In this document: positions 14,800-23,352 of the stretch, piece after piece
Layout of the letters: each line of letters begins with the position of its first letter
Position numbering within the stretch: position 1 is the stretch's first letter
Assembly: GCA_009694085.1 (NCBI GenBank)
Contig: SHVW01000022.1
Coordinates: 1 to 32,218 of the forward strand
Direction of reading: 5' to 3'
Length of the DNA: 32,218 nucleotides
DNA from: Alphaproteobacteria bacterium
GTDB lineage: Bacteria; Pseudomonadota; Alphaproteobacteria; SHVW01
Made by a program: the position numbers and the translations under genes
Notes under the pieces: model-generated
What the model saw: only the letters and a program-made list of their open reading frames with translations
Told to the model about the DNA's origin: nothing
Database searches by the model: none

Positions 14800-15867
14800 A
14801 TGACAATACGCACCCCCCTGATGGAGCAGCTCAAGCTCGCTCACCCCATTATCCAAGCCCCCATGGCCGGCGGCAGCGACACGCCGGAACTGGCGGCTGC
14901 CGTCTGCAATGCCGGCGGCATGGGTTTCCTCGGCGCTGCCTATTTGACGCCGCGGCAGATTGGCGAGGCTGCGGCAGCCGTGCGCGCCCGAACCAACCGA
15001 CCCTTCGGCATCAATCTGTTCTCGCCTTTGTCGGCGGTGCCGACGGGTGACACGGGGCCGGCCATGGTTGTCGTCGCGCATTTCTATGCCGAGCTCGGGC
15101 TTGCGCCACCGGACCCGCCAGTTTCGTCCGGCTATTCCTTCACCGATCAGCTCGCCGCCATTCTCGACAGCGGTGCAGTTGTAGTCAGTTTTCATCTAGC
15201 CATTCCGCCCGCCCATGATTTGGCGGTCATTAAATCGCGCGGGCTGTTTCTGATGGGAAGCGCCACCACGGTAGAGGAAGCGCGTCAGTGGGAAGCGGCC
15301 GGCGCCGACGCCGTCGTGGCTCAGGGTTCTGAAGCCGGCGGCCATCGCGGCACCTTCGCGGGCAGTTTCGAAGCCGCCATGATCGGAACCATGGCCCTGG
15401 TGCCTCAGATGGTCGACGCCGTTTCCGTTCCGGTCGTCGCCGCCGGTGGCATCATGGACGGGCGCGGCATCGCCGCCGCATTAGCGCTTGGCGCCCAGGC
15501 GGCCCAGATGGGCACGGCGTTCCTGACTTGTGCCGAGTCCGGACTAATCGAAGCCTATCGCCAAGCGATCTTGAACGCGGCACCACACGAAACGGCGATC
15601 ACGCGCGCCTTCTCCGGCCGCCCCGCCCGCGGCATCGTCAACCGCTTCATGACCGAGGTGGAAGCGGGCGGCGCGATTCTACCGTTTCCGCAGCAGAATG
15701 CCTTGACCCGACCGCTGCGCACGGCGGCGGCCAAACAGGGACGGGCGGAGTTCCTGTCCCTATGGGCAGGGCAGGGGCTCGGCTTGGCGCGACGGCAAAG
15801 CACGGAAGAATTGATGGTCCGGCTCGTGCGCGAAACGGAAGACGCGATCGGGCGGTTGGCGCGTTAA
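14800..15867 (+). CDS. Nitronate monooxygenase (2-nitropropane dioxygenase family)
   Basis: A 355-residue FMN-dependent TIM-barrel enzyme that oxidises alkyl nitronates to carbonyl compounds and nitrite. Features seen: N-terminal HPIIQAPMAGGSDTPELAAA, NAGGMGFLGAAYLTP, GADAVVAQGSEAGGHRGTFA (class I motif with the active-site His), VPVVAAGGIMDGRGIAAALA (phosphate-binding loop) and LGAQAAQMGTAFLTC. Length is normal for class I members. AAAGG precedes the ATG by 9 nt. It is convergent with the DsbA-family gene, with only 4 bp between the stops. Confidence 0.92.
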   Translation: MTIRTPLMEQLKLAHPIIQAPMAGGSDTPELAAAVCNAGGMGFLGAAYLTPRQIGEAAAAVRARTNRPFGINLFSPLSAVPTGDTGPAMVVVAHFYAELGLAPPDPPVSSGYSFTDQLAAILDSGAVVVSFHLAIPPAHDLAVIKSRGLFLMGSATTVEEARQWEAAGADAVVAQGSEAGGHRGTFAGSFEAAMIGTMALVPQMVDAVSVPVVAAGGIMDGRGIAAALALGAQAAQMGTAFLTCAESGLIEAYRQAILNAAPHETAITRAFSGRPARGIVNRFMTEVEAGGAILPFPQQNALTRPLRTAAAKQGRAEFLSLWAGQGLGLARRQSTEELMVRLVRETEDAIGRLAR

Positions 15868-15871
15868 GTCG

Positions 15872-16516
15872 TCAAGCCGCCGGCTGCGACGCCGGTTCCT
15901 GGCGCGCCAGGTCGAACAGGGGAAACAGCCCCTCCGGTTCTTGCGCGCCGCTGATGGCGTATTGGCCGTTGGCGATGAAGCAGGGCACGCCGGTGATACC
16001 GACCTTGGTGGCGAAGGCGGATTCGGCCTGCACGTCTTCTACATGGGCCGGGCTGGCCAGGAACTCGGCAGCCTCCGCCTTGTCCATACCCGCACCCGCG
16101 GCGATCTCGGCAAGCGCAGCGGCATCGCTGAGATTCGCTCCGTTTAGGAAATAAGCCTGGAACAAGGCCTCCACCATGGCGTCCTGTTGGCCGACGATGC
16201 CGGCCAGACGCACCAGGCGATGGGCGTCCACGGTGTTGGGCGTGCGTGTGATTTTTTCGAAGCGGAAGGCGATGCCCTCGGCCTCGCCAACCTGGCGGAT
16301 CGTGCGATAGATCTGGTCGGCCTTGGCATGGCCGAATTTGGCGGCGAGATAGGCCGCGCGATCCATGCCGTCGTGCGGCATGTCGGGGTTGAGCTGAAAG
16401 GCGCGCCAGCGCAACGTCAGGCCGGGCTGCGGCCGTTCCAGCAGCGCCCGCTCCAGGCGTCGTTTGCCGATGAGGCACCAGGGGCAAATGATGTCGCTGA
16501 AGATGTCGATCTGCAT
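15872..16516 (-). CDS. DsbA-family oxidoreductase, FrnE-like
   Basis: A 214-residue thioredoxin-fold protein with the CPWC redox motif at residues 11-14 (FSDIICPWCLIGKRRLE), a helical insertion, and the cis-Pro loop TGVPCFIANGQYAISGAQEP. FrnE-type proteins are cytoplasmic disulfide oxidoreductases or isomerases; no signal peptide is present, in contrast to periplasmic DsbA. An extra Cys sits next to the cis-Pro (VPCF), as in FrnE homologues. It lies 52 bp downstream of the nitroreductase on the same strand. Confidence 0.9.
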   Translation of the reverse strand: MQIDIFSDIICPWCLIGKRRLERALLERPQPGLTLRWRAFQLNPDMPHDGMDRAAYLAAKFGHAKADQIYRTIRQVGEAEGIAFRFEKITRTPNTVDAHRLVRLAGIVGQQDAMVEALFQAYFLNGANLSDAAALAEIAAGAGMDKAEAAEFLASPAHVEDVQAESAFATKVGITGVPCFIANGQYAISGAQEPEGLFPLFDLARQEPASQPAA

Positions 16517-16568
16517 GGGTTCAGCCTATCCGGTTCGATTATGCGCGTACAGCCAAGATGGCAGGGCC

Positions 16569-17411
16569 TCACGCTAATTTGAAACCATGCTTAAGCAGAA
16601 AATCGCGGAACCCCGCACGCTCCGGCCGGGACAGGCGGCGCGCCGCGTTGTGGGACCAGTGGTAGGTCTCGGCCTGGCCGTAATGCTCGAGGTGAAGCTG
16701 CTTGTCCGGGGTAATCGGAAATCGCTTGTGACGGCGCGTATCGTATGCGGTCAACTCGGCTTCCAGATCGCCATCGTCGTAGCGGTCTTCATGGACGACT
16801 AAGGCGGGCGGCAAACGCAGTGTCGTAAACCCAGCAGCAGCCGGCCAGCCCACGCAGAGGCAGGCGACGGGAAACACGCCATCGGGCAGGCCGAGCGCCG
16901 CCGATACCTCCTCGATCCGGTTGCGGATCACGCTGAGGGGGCAGCAGCCAAGGCCGGCCGCCTCGGCCGCGAGGATAAAGGACTGCATGGCGAGTGCGGC
17001 ATCGACCGCCGCGTTCATGAAACTATCCATGTTGTTGTTGGCATGGGCCAGGCCGCGCAGCGCGGTTACCCGTTGACCGCGCCGGAAATCGCCGCAGAAC
17101 ACCAGCATGACGGGAGCGCCCACAACCCAGGGCTGGGACGCCAGCAGCGCGTTCATTTGTGTGCGCAGCGCGGCGTCGCGGATCGCAATGATGGCGTATT
17201 GCTGCAAATCCGATTTCGCTGGGGCCGACTGAGCGCAAGCCAGCAAGGTGCGGAGCAGATCGGGCGCGACCGGATCGGGGCGGAATCGCCTATGGGACCG
17301 GCGCGCCAGGATGGCGGCCAATGCTGGGTTCATCTCGGCCGGCGCCGGGAAATCGGGCGCTAGCCCAAATCTATCCTCGTAGAGGCGCGTGAACGGCGTC
17401 TCCGGCTCCAT
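16569..17411 (-). CDS. Nitroreductase family protein
   Basis: A 280-residue FMN-dependent nitroreductase-fold enzyme. Visible elements: RRSHRRFRPDPVAPDLLRTL (FMN phosphate-binding Arg residues), AQSAPAKSDLQQYAIIAI, the dimer-core helix DAALAMQSFILAAEAAGLGC and the late FMN segment VACLCVGWPAAAG. The C-terminal ~60 residues (TYHWSHNAARRLSRPERAGF) extend beyond the minimal fold. I chose ATG 17411 because AAGGAG lies 6 nt upstream; ATG 17435 overlaps the stop of the MscS gene (ATGA) but has no ribosome binding site. It is probably co-transcribed with the channel gene. Substrate unknown. Confidence 0.88.
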   Translation of the reverse strand: MEPETPFTRLYEDRFGLAPDFPAPAEMNPALAAILARRSHRRFRPDPVAPDLLRTLLACAQSAPAKSDLQQYAIIAIRDAALRTQMNALLASQPWVVGAPVMLVFCGDFRRGQRVTALRGLAHANNNMDSFMNAAVDAALAMQSFILAAEAAGLGCCPLSVIRNRIEEVSAALGLPDGVFPVACLCVGWPAAAGFTTLRLPPALVVHEDRYDDGDLEAELTAYDTRRHKRFPITPDKQLHLEHYGQAETYHWSHNAARRLSRPERAGFRDFLLKHGFKLA

Positions 17412-17431
17412 GACCTTCTCCTTGGACAACT

Positions 17432-19876
17432 TCATTGCGGCCGCGCCAGACCGGGGGCAAGGCGGTCGATGTCGACGAGGTGGACATCGGTACGCGCAGT
17501 CGCCATGGCGATGCCGGCCGCGCGCAACGCCGCGTCGATCGCCATGCGCAGATCGGTCGGCACGACGTTGAAATAATCGACATCGTTGACGAACACGCGC
17601 AACTCGAAATCCAACCCGTTTGCCCCCAGATCGGCCAACACCACCTGGGGGGCGGGGTGCAATGCGACTTGGGAATGGGCGCGCGCGCAATCCATCAGAA
17701 GCTGCTGCACGCGCCGCGTATCAGCGCCATAGGCGATGGCCACCTTGATGTCGATCCGCGCCATGCGGTCCTTGTGGGTCCAGTTGACCACGGCGCTCGA
17801 CAGGATTTCCGAGTTCGGAATGATGATCGTCGCCTTATGGAAGGTCTCGATCTCGGTTGCCCGCACCTTGATGTTGCGCACCGTGCCCTCTTTGGTGCCG
17901 ACCACGACCCAGTCGCCCACTTTGATCGGCCGTTCGATCAACAGGATCAGGCCGGAGACGAAATTATTGACGATGTTCTGAAGGCCGAAGCCGATGCCCA
18001 CGGACAGGGCGCCGAAGATCAGCGCCAGGTTGGACAGGTCGAGCCCGATTGCAGCCACCGCGACCACGAAGGCCAGGATCAATCCGATGTAACCGACCCC
18101 GGCCTTGACCGAGTGGCGCATCCCAGCGTCGAGCCGGGTCTGCGGCAGGATGCGATTCTCCAGGGTGCGCTGGGCATAGCGCGTGCCGAACAGCACGGCG
18201 ACGAACAGTGCGGCCGCAAACACGATATCGACGATCGAGAAGGTGTATTTGCCGACCGTCACCCCCTTGATCGCGGCGGCCAGGAAGTAGAACAGGCTCT
18301 CGTGATCGCCGCCCCATTGAAGGAGCAAAAAGAACAGACCGGCAATCCAGAGCAGGGTATCGAGCACCAGCTCCAGCCAGAAAATCAGACTTCGGCTGAG
18401 TGCGGCATCGAGGTCGAGGGTTCGGCGCAGGAAGGCGGAAGCGCGGGTCGGCTCGAACAACAGCACGGTCATGACGTCGTGGACGAGACCGCGTACCAGG
18501 AGCAGAAGCGTCGCCATGAACAGCGTGTCGATCAAATTGCCGATCAGGAACCATGGCAATTCCGAGAACCCGATCAACGCGGCAAGCGGCGCGGCACAAG
18601 CGATGACCGTGACGGCGACGCGCAAAGCCGGCCACAGCCGGCTTGGTCGGGAGGGCAGCACCGGCTCGTCCAATTCGGTGACGGGCGGCGGTGCGGGTTT
18701 GGTCTGCCAATTCCGGCGCTGAACGAGAGCGACCAGCGCTGCCGCGATCAGGCCGTTGAAAACGAAGGCCGCAGCCTGGCTTAACTCCGGCCCGACGGGA
18801 TACCGGTTCTCGATGCCGATCAAAAAATTATAGGCGAGCAGGGCGCCGGCCAACGTCATGATGCGACGATTGATGCGTCCCGCGCTGTCGTCGGTAAAAG
18901 GTGCCAGCCGCCAGTCCGGCATATCGGGTGCCAGGGCCGCGCGCGCAAAACCGGTCACCAGCAGGAACTTGACGAGCGCCAAAACCAACACGGTCAAGGC
19001 ATGCTGAAACATTCCGCTGACGAGATCTTCGATCAGCACGACCGCCAGCACCGCACCCGCCGCCAATGCCGGCAGCAAGCCGCGGCAGACCGCCTCTACG
19101 ATCGAAGCCAACACCCGGCGCGGGTAGGTCGGTTGAGCCGTGCCGGACTGCCGGCCATAACGCCGGAGCAGCCATAGCCGCAACGGCCAGGCGGCGAATC
19201 CGACGATCGCGACGGTGGCGACGAGCATCGGCGCCGACTGGCGCCAACGCTGGCTGTTGGCATCCGCTCGGTACCACGCGAATGGCGCCTCGACGACCCG
19301 CGCGAGGGCATTGGCGAAATCGACCGATGCGGTCATCCAGAGACTGGGCGATAGCAGCGACGGGCCGCGCTGCTTGAGCAATTCGATCAGTCTCAAGCGC
19401 CGGGCCGCGGTGATATCGGCCAGCAAGCGGTCCGAGCGCGCGATAATCAATTCGGTTTGCTTGACCTGGCCCTCGGCGGCGGCCAATTCCTCATCGAGCG
19501 CCTTGCGGCGGCCGGCGACCGCTTCCGCCTCGGCCGGCTGGTCCTTGCCGGGCGCGGGGCCGAGCGCGTCGAGCAGGCGGCGAACCGTGGCAACCCGCGC
19601 CGCGCCCTCTTCCTTGATCTTGATCGCACCTTGCTGAACCTCTTCGATGGCAACGCGCAGATTGGTTAGCTCCGCCTGGGTCGCGCCGGGCCGGCCGGCT
19701 TCCTGACCGACCCGGTCGAGCGTGCGCTCCCACCCGCTGGCAATCAAGGTGAAGGGGCGCTGCGGGCGCTGGACTTGGGCGGTGGCGTCACAGGCCAGCA
19801 CGAACGCAACCAACGCCAGAACCAGGGCTAGCGCGCGGCGAAATATCTGAGTTCGAGCGGTCACGCCGGCGAGCAT
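17432..19876 (-). CDS. MscS-family mechanosensitive channel with DUF3772-type N-terminal domain
   Basis: An 814-residue inner-membrane channel. A signal peptide is visible (IFRRALALVLALVAFVLACDATAQ). It is followed by a periplasmic helical region to ~175 with coiled-coil character (LRVAIEEVQQGAIKIKEE; RKALDEELAAAEGQVKQTEL), then about ten membrane spans. The MscS core follows: pore helix LALIFGALSVGIGFGLQNIV with NNFVSGLILLIERPIKVGDW, the beta domain (GTVRNIKVRATEIETF) and the C-terminal alpha/beta domain. The layout resembles YjeP/MscK-like channels that relieve hypoosmotic stress. ATG 19876 lacks a Shine-Dalgarno; GTG 19864 is an alternative. It is divergent from the SDR gene with 98 bp between. 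Confidence 0.92.
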   Translation of the reverse strand: MLAGVTARTQIFRRALALVLALVAFVLACDATAQVQRPQRPFTLIASGWERTLDRVGQEAGRPGATQAELTNLRVAIEEVQQGAIKIKEEGAARVATVRRLLDALGPAPGKDQPAEAEAVAGRRKALDEELAAAEGQVKQTELIIARSDRLLADITAARRLRLIELLKQRGPSLLSPSLWMTASVDFANALARVVEAPFAWYRADANSQRWRQSAPMLVATVAIVGFAAWPLRLWLLRRYGRQSGTAQPTYPRRVLASIVEAVCRGLLPALAAGAVLAVVLIEDLVSGMFQHALTVLVLALVKFLLVTGFARAALAPDMPDWRLAPFTDDSAGRINRRIMTLAGALLAYNFLIGIENRYPVGPELSQAAAFVFNGLIAAALVALVQRRNWQTKPAPPPVTELDEPVLPSRPSRLWPALRVAVTVIACAAPLAALIGFSELPWFLIGNLIDTLFMATLLLLVRGLVHDVMTVLLFEPTRASAFLRRTLDLDAALSRSLIFWLELVLDTLLWIAGLFFLLLQWGGDHESLFYFLAAAIKGVTVGKYTFSIVDIVFAAALFVAVLFGTRYAQRTLENRILPQTRLDAGMRHSVKAGVGYIGLILAFVVAVAAIGLDLSNLALIFGALSVGIGFGLQNIVNNFVSGLILLIERPIKVGDWVVVGTKEGTVRNIKVRATEIETFHKATIIIPNSEILSSAVVNWTHKDRMARIDIKVAIAYGADTRRVQQLLMDCARAHSQVALHPAPQVVLADLGANGLDFELRVFVNDVDYFNVVPTDLRMAIDAALRAAGIAMATARTDVHLVDIDRLAPGLARPQ

Positions 19877-19913
19877 AACACGGTGTTTTTAGGTTTGCAG
19901 CGCCGCCCCACGG

Positions 19914-19942
19914 TTGACTTGGGTTCCCCCACCGTCTGAAAT
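19914..19942 (+). promoter_or_regulatory. Candidate sigma70 promoter for the SDR operon
   Basis: TTGACT (19914-19919, 5/6) with a 17-bp spacer to TGAAAT (19937-19942, 4/6). Transcription would start near 19949, giving a ~26-nt leader that contains GGGGAG before the GTG start. Confidence 0.45.
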
Positions 19943-19974
19943 GGCGCCGCCGCAGTGGAGATGGGGAGCGCGCC

Positions 19975-20739
19975 GTGGATCGTTTTTCGCTTGAGGGGCA
20001 TGCGGCCATCGTCACCGGCGCGTCCGGCGGGCTCGGCCGGCATTTCGCCCTGACCCTGGCGCGCGCCGGGGCCAAGGTGGCGCTGGCCGCCCGGCGGCTC
20101 AACGCACTCGCCGATGTTGCAAAGGAGATCGCCGGCTTCGACGGCCGCGCCATTCCCGTGACACTCGACGTCACCGATCCGGCGAGCGTGCGCAAGGCGG
20201 TGGCCGACGCCGCGACCGAGCTGGGGCCGATCACCGTGCTGGTCAACAATTCCGGCATCACCGTGTTCAAGGAGCTGTTCGCTCACGACGAATCCGATTG
20301 GGACGGGGTGATCGATACCAATCTGAAAGGCGCCTGGCTGATGGCCCAGGAAACGGCGCGTCATATGGCGGGGCACGGGCGCGGCGGCAGCATCGTCAAC
20401 GTCGCCTCGATCCTGGGCCTGCGCCCGACCATCGGCGTACCCGCCTATCTCGCCTCCAAGGCCGGGTTGATCCATCTGACCCATGGGCTGGCGCTCGAAC
20501 TGGCGCGCTATAAGATCCGGGTCAACGCGCTGGCACCGGGCTATTTCGCCACCGACATCAACCGGGAATTCCTGGAGGGCGCGGCGGGCGAGGCGCTGAA
20601 AAAACGCATCCCCCAGCGCCGCTTCGGCCAACTGGAAGACCTCGACGGCGCCTTGCTCTTGCTCGCCTCCGACGCCGGGCGTTATATGACCGGCGCGGTC
20701 ATCCCCGTCGATGGCGGCCACCTCGTCAGCTCCGTGTGA
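19975..20739 (+). CDS. Short-chain dehydrogenase/reductase (SDR)
   Basis: A 254-residue classical SDR. Cofactor motif TGASGGLGRHFA (residues ~15-26), NNSG at ~90, the catalytic Ser in IVNVASILGLRP, YxxxK as YLASKAGLIHL, and the C-terminal LLASDAGRYMTGAVIPVDGG. An Arg-rich turn after the second strand (LAARRLNAL) suggests NADP(H). Start is GTG 19975 with GGGGAG upstream; no ATG fits. It is the first gene of an operon with NIPSNAP (16 bp gap), acyl-CoA dehydrogenase (10 bp) and a broken nitroreductase (overlap), pointing to breakdown of a CoA-linked substrate that needs an alcohol/ketone step. Substrate not identified. Confidence 0.9.
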   Translation: MDRFSLEGHAAIVTGASGGLGRHFALTLARAGAKVALAARRLNALADVAKEIAGFDGRAIPVTLDVTDPASVRKAVADAATELGPITVLVNNSGITVFKELFAHDESDWDGVIDTNLKGAWLMAQETARHMAGHGRGGSIVNVASILGLRPTIGVPAYLASKAGLIHLTHGLALELARYKIRVNALAPGYFATDINREFLEGAAGEALKKRIPQRRFGQLEDLDGALLLLASDAGRYMTGAVIPVDGGHLVSSV

Positions 20740-20755
20740 AGGAAGGTTTCATCCC

Positions 20756-21412
20756 ATGATCGTCGATATGCGCACCTACACCCTGTTTCCCGGCCTGATT
20801 AACGATTACATCGCGAACTACGAGAAGAACGGGCTGCCCGTGCAGAAGCGCCATCTCGGCGATGCCTTCATGGCCTATTTCATCACCGAGGTCGGCCAGC
20901 TCAACCAGGTCACCCATTTCTGGCGCTACGACAGCATGGCCGATCGCGAATCCCGGCGCACGCGCATGCAGGCCGACCCGGAATGGGCCGCCTATCTCGG
21001 CCAAAACAAGGGCAGTTTCATCGCCCAGGACAACCGCATCATCAAGCCGGCGCCGTTCTGGCCCGTGCCCGAGGCCAATCGCAAAGGCCCGGCGAATTTC
21101 GCCGATATCCGCATCTACACCGCGCGCTCGGGCAATCTCGGCGCCTATTTCAAGCTTTACGAGGCCGAAGGCATGAAGGTCCAGCTCGGCCATATCGGCC
21201 ATTGCATCGGCTATTTCCAGAGCGGCGAGGTCGGCCCCAGCCACCAGATCATCCATATCTGGGGCTATAGCAGCCTCGACGACCGCATGAAGCGCCGCGC
21301 CGCCATGGGCGCCGACCCGGCCTGGCAGGCCTATGCCAAGCAGATGTTGCCGCTGCTCGCCAATATGGAAAATCGGATCGTGCGGTCCGCCTCGTTCTCG
21401 CCGGTCAAATAG
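20756..21412 (+). CDS. NIPSNAP family protein
   Basis: A 218-residue protein made of two ferredoxin-like NIPSNAP repeats: residues ~1-100 (MIVDMRTYTLFPGLINDYIA; VTHFWRYDSMADRESRRTRM) and ~110-215 (FADIRIYTARSGNLGAYFKL; IIHIWGYSSLDDRMKRRAAM). The two halves share the RxYT...W.Y.S..DR pattern. Bacterial members are small cytoplasmic proteins of uncertain role, often beside catabolic genes. ATG 20756 is used; earlier in-frame starts lie inside the SDR gene. It sits between SDR and acyl-CoA dehydrogenase genes. Confidence 0.9.
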   Translation: MIVDMRTYTLFPGLINDYIANYEKNGLPVQKRHLGDAFMAYFITEVGQLNQVTHFWRYDSMADRESRRTRMQADPEWAAYLGQNKGSFIAQDNRIIKPAPFWPVPEANRKGPANFADIRIYTARSGNLGAYFKLYEAEGMKVQLGHIGHCIGYFQSGEVGPSHQIIHIWGYSSLDDRMKRRAAMGADPAWQAYAKQMLPLLANMENRIVRSASFSPVK

Positions 21413-21422
21413 GCCCGGCCCG

Positions 21423-22640
21423 ATGGACTTCACCCTATCGCCCGAGATCGAGGATTACCGGCGCCGCATCCGCGATTTCGTCGCCGCGCATATCCTGCCG
21501 CTGGAAAGCGATCCCGCCACCTTCGACGAACACGAAAACATCGCCGACGGCCCGCTGGAAAAGCTGCGCGCCCGGGCGCGCGCCGAGGGGCTCTGGAGTT
21601 TCCAGATGCCGAAATCCCGGGGCGGGCAGGGGATCGGGCTGGTTGGCATGGCGGCGTGCTACGAGGAAATGGGCCGCTCCATTGTCGGCCCCGTCGCCTT
21701 CAACTGCGCCGCGCCCGACGACGGCAACATGATGCTGCTGGAGAAGGTGGGCACGGACAAGCAGAAGGAACGCTGGCTCCAGCCGATTGTCGACGGCAAG
21801 GTGCGCTCCGCCTTCGTCATGACCGAGCCCCATCCCGGTTCCGGCTCCGACCCCTCCATGATGCTGACCCGGGCGGAAAAGCGCGGGGCCAAGTGGGTTA
21901 TCTCCGGCCATAAATGGTTCATCACCGGCGCCGGCATCGCCCAGCACTTCATCGTGATGGCGCGCACATCCGACGATCCGCGCACCGGGCTGACCGCCTT
22001 CCTGTTCGATCGCGATCAACCGGGTTGGGAGATCGTGCGGCGCATCGAGATCATGGGGCCGGAGGAACATGGCGGCCATTGCGAGCTGCGCTTCGATGAC
22101 CTGGAGGTTGCCGACGAAAACGTGCTGATGAACGTGGGCGACGGCTTGCGCGCGACCCAGATCAGGCTTGGACCGGCGCGCCTGACCCATTGCATGCGCT
22201 GGCTCGGCATGGCCAAGCGGGCGCTGGAAATCGCATCGGCCTATGTGGCCGAGCGCAAGAGCTTCGGCACCACGCTGGCCGAGCACGAGGGCGTGCAATG
22301 GCTCCTGGGCGAGGCGGCCATGGAGATCGAGATGGGCCGCCTCATGACCATGAAGGCGGCCTGGCTGCTGCAAAACGGCGACCTCGCGCGCAAGGAAGTC
22401 TCCATGGCCAAGGTCCAGGTCGCCGGCACCTTGCACAAGGCGGTGGACACGGCGATCCAGCTTCTGGGGGCGCGCGGCTATTCCAAGGATACCAAGCTGG
22501 ACTGGATGTACCGCTATGCCCGCCAGGCCAGGCTGGTGGACGGCGCGTCGGAAGTGCACAAGATGGTGCTCTCGCGCTTCCTCATGAAGGAAGGCCAGGA
22601 TTTCTGGCAATGGGGCGTGCCGCCGCGCAAGAACCGATGA
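21423..22640 (+). CDS. Acyl-CoA dehydrogenase, ACAD10/11-like
   Basis: A 405-residue FAD enzyme for alpha,beta-oxidation of acyl-CoAs. Helical N-terminal domain to ~130; middle beta domain with FVMTEPHPGSGSDPSMM and the substrate-loop region KWFITGAGIAQHFIVMART; C-terminal helices RSFGTTLAEHEGVQ-like (KSFGTTLAEHEGVQWLLGEA) and QLLGARGYSKDTKLDWMYRY. At the catalytic-base position of medium-chain ACADs (Glu in YEGT) this protein has Asp (RLVDGASEVHK, near residue 373), as in ACAD10/11-type enzymes that use unusual or branched substrates. Its TGA overlaps the ATG of the broken nitroreductase. Confidence 0.92.
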   Translation: MDFTLSPEIEDYRRRIRDFVAAHILPLESDPATFDEHENIADGPLEKLRARARAEGLWSFQMPKSRGGQGIGLVGMAACYEEMGRSIVGPVAFNCAAPDDGNMMLLEKVGTDKQKERWLQPIVDGKVRSAFVMTEPHPGSGSDPSMMLTRAEKRGAKWVISGHKWFITGAGIAQHFIVMARTSDDPRTGLTAFLFDRDQPGWEIVRRIEIMGPEEHGGHCELRFDDLEVADENVLMNVGDGLRATQIRLGPARLTHCMRWLGMAKRALEIASAYVAERKSFGTTLAEHEGVQWLLGEAAMEIEMGRLMTMKAAWLLQNGDLARKEVSMAKVQVAGTLHKAVDTAIQLLGARGYSKDTKLDWMYRYARQARLVDGASEVHKMVLSRFLMKEGQDFWQWGVPPRKNR

Positions 22641-23147
22641 ACGCCGCCTATGACGCACTTCTCCAGGTCATGCGCGAACGCAAGACCAGCCGCGCCTTCG
22701 ATCCAAATTTCGTCGTTCCCCGCGAGCACTACGATCTGATCCTGTAGGCCGCGCGCCACGCCCCATCCGGCGCCAACGCCCAACCCTGGCACTATATCGT
22801 CGTGACCGACCCCGTGCTGAAAGCGCGGATCGGCGATTATTTCGTCGAGGAACAGCGCGGCCGCGCTCGGCTATGGCGTGTGGTGGGTGACCGCGATCGG
22901 GCAGGAGGCGGCGCAAGCCGCGCTCAAGCCCGCGCTCGGCGTGCCCGACGATCTCGCCATCATCGACATCCTCTGCTTCGGCCCGCCGCTCAAGCCGCCC
23001 TATAAGCGCTGGAAGAAGACCTTGGATGAAATCCGGAGCTTCGAACGCTTCGACATGGCGAATTACCGCACGGTCGAGCAGATCGAGGATTGGGTGAAAA
23101 CGGCCCGGCACAAGGTGATGTACCGGGACGAGGGGAATGTGGATTGA
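22637..23147 (+). pseudogene. Nitroreductase family gene, disrupted
   Basis: Begins with ATGA overlap to the acyl-CoA dehydrogenase. The first 36 codons are normal (VMRERKTSRAFDPNFVVPRE), then TAG at 22745-22747 stands where homologues have a sense codon. The same frame continues AARHAPSGANAQPWHYIVV to EEQRG near 22860. There the frame shifts by one and jumps directly to the late core LGYGVWWVTAIGQEAAQAAL, ending DWVKTARHKVMYRDEGNVD. Compared with a family length of about 220-230 residues, roughly 55-60 central codons (including part of the dimer core) are missing. So it has two independent lesions: an amber codon and a frameshifting deletion near 22860-22870. Confidence 0.85.
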
Positions 23148-23208
23148 GGGCGTCGTCGTGAGGCCCAGCCTCCACTAGCTGACGCTTACAGCGGATTTCA
23201 GTTGCTTG

Positions 23209-23237
23209 CCTCATCCTGAGCTTGTCGAAGGATGAGG
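23209..23237. repeat. Palindromic interspersed repeat, copy A
   Basis: CCTCATCCT-N11-AGGATGAGG forms a perfect 9-bp stem, with CTTGTCGA in the loop. This 'CTCATCCT...CTTCGAC...' palindrome is of a type scattered between genes in many alphaproteobacteria (REP-like). It lies between the broken nitroreductase and the convergent FAD enzyme, where it may also end transcription. Confidence 0.65.
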
Positions 23238-23288
23238 CCGGTTCGTCCGGAAATGCGCACGCCATTTGGCGTTTGTCCGGCGGAGAGG

Positions 23289-23319
23289 GCCTCGCCCTTC
23301 GACGGGCTCAGGGTGAGGC
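23289..23319. repeat. Palindromic interspersed repeat, copy B (inverted)
   Basis: GCCTCGCCC...GGGTGAGGC is a 9-bp stem with one G-T pair and the loop core TTCGACGGGCTCA. It is the reverse-complement orientation of copy A with some divergence, so the two form an inverted pair about 50 bp apart. Confidence 0.6.
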
Positions 23320-23352
23320 GAGGAGGAGGGGATTGAGCCAAGAAGCGTTTGG

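Noticed and set aside
21435-22658. A 407-codon minus-strand frame opposite the acyl-CoA dehydrogenase
   Set aside because: Antisense shadow with no domain similarity; the dehydrogenase is intact.
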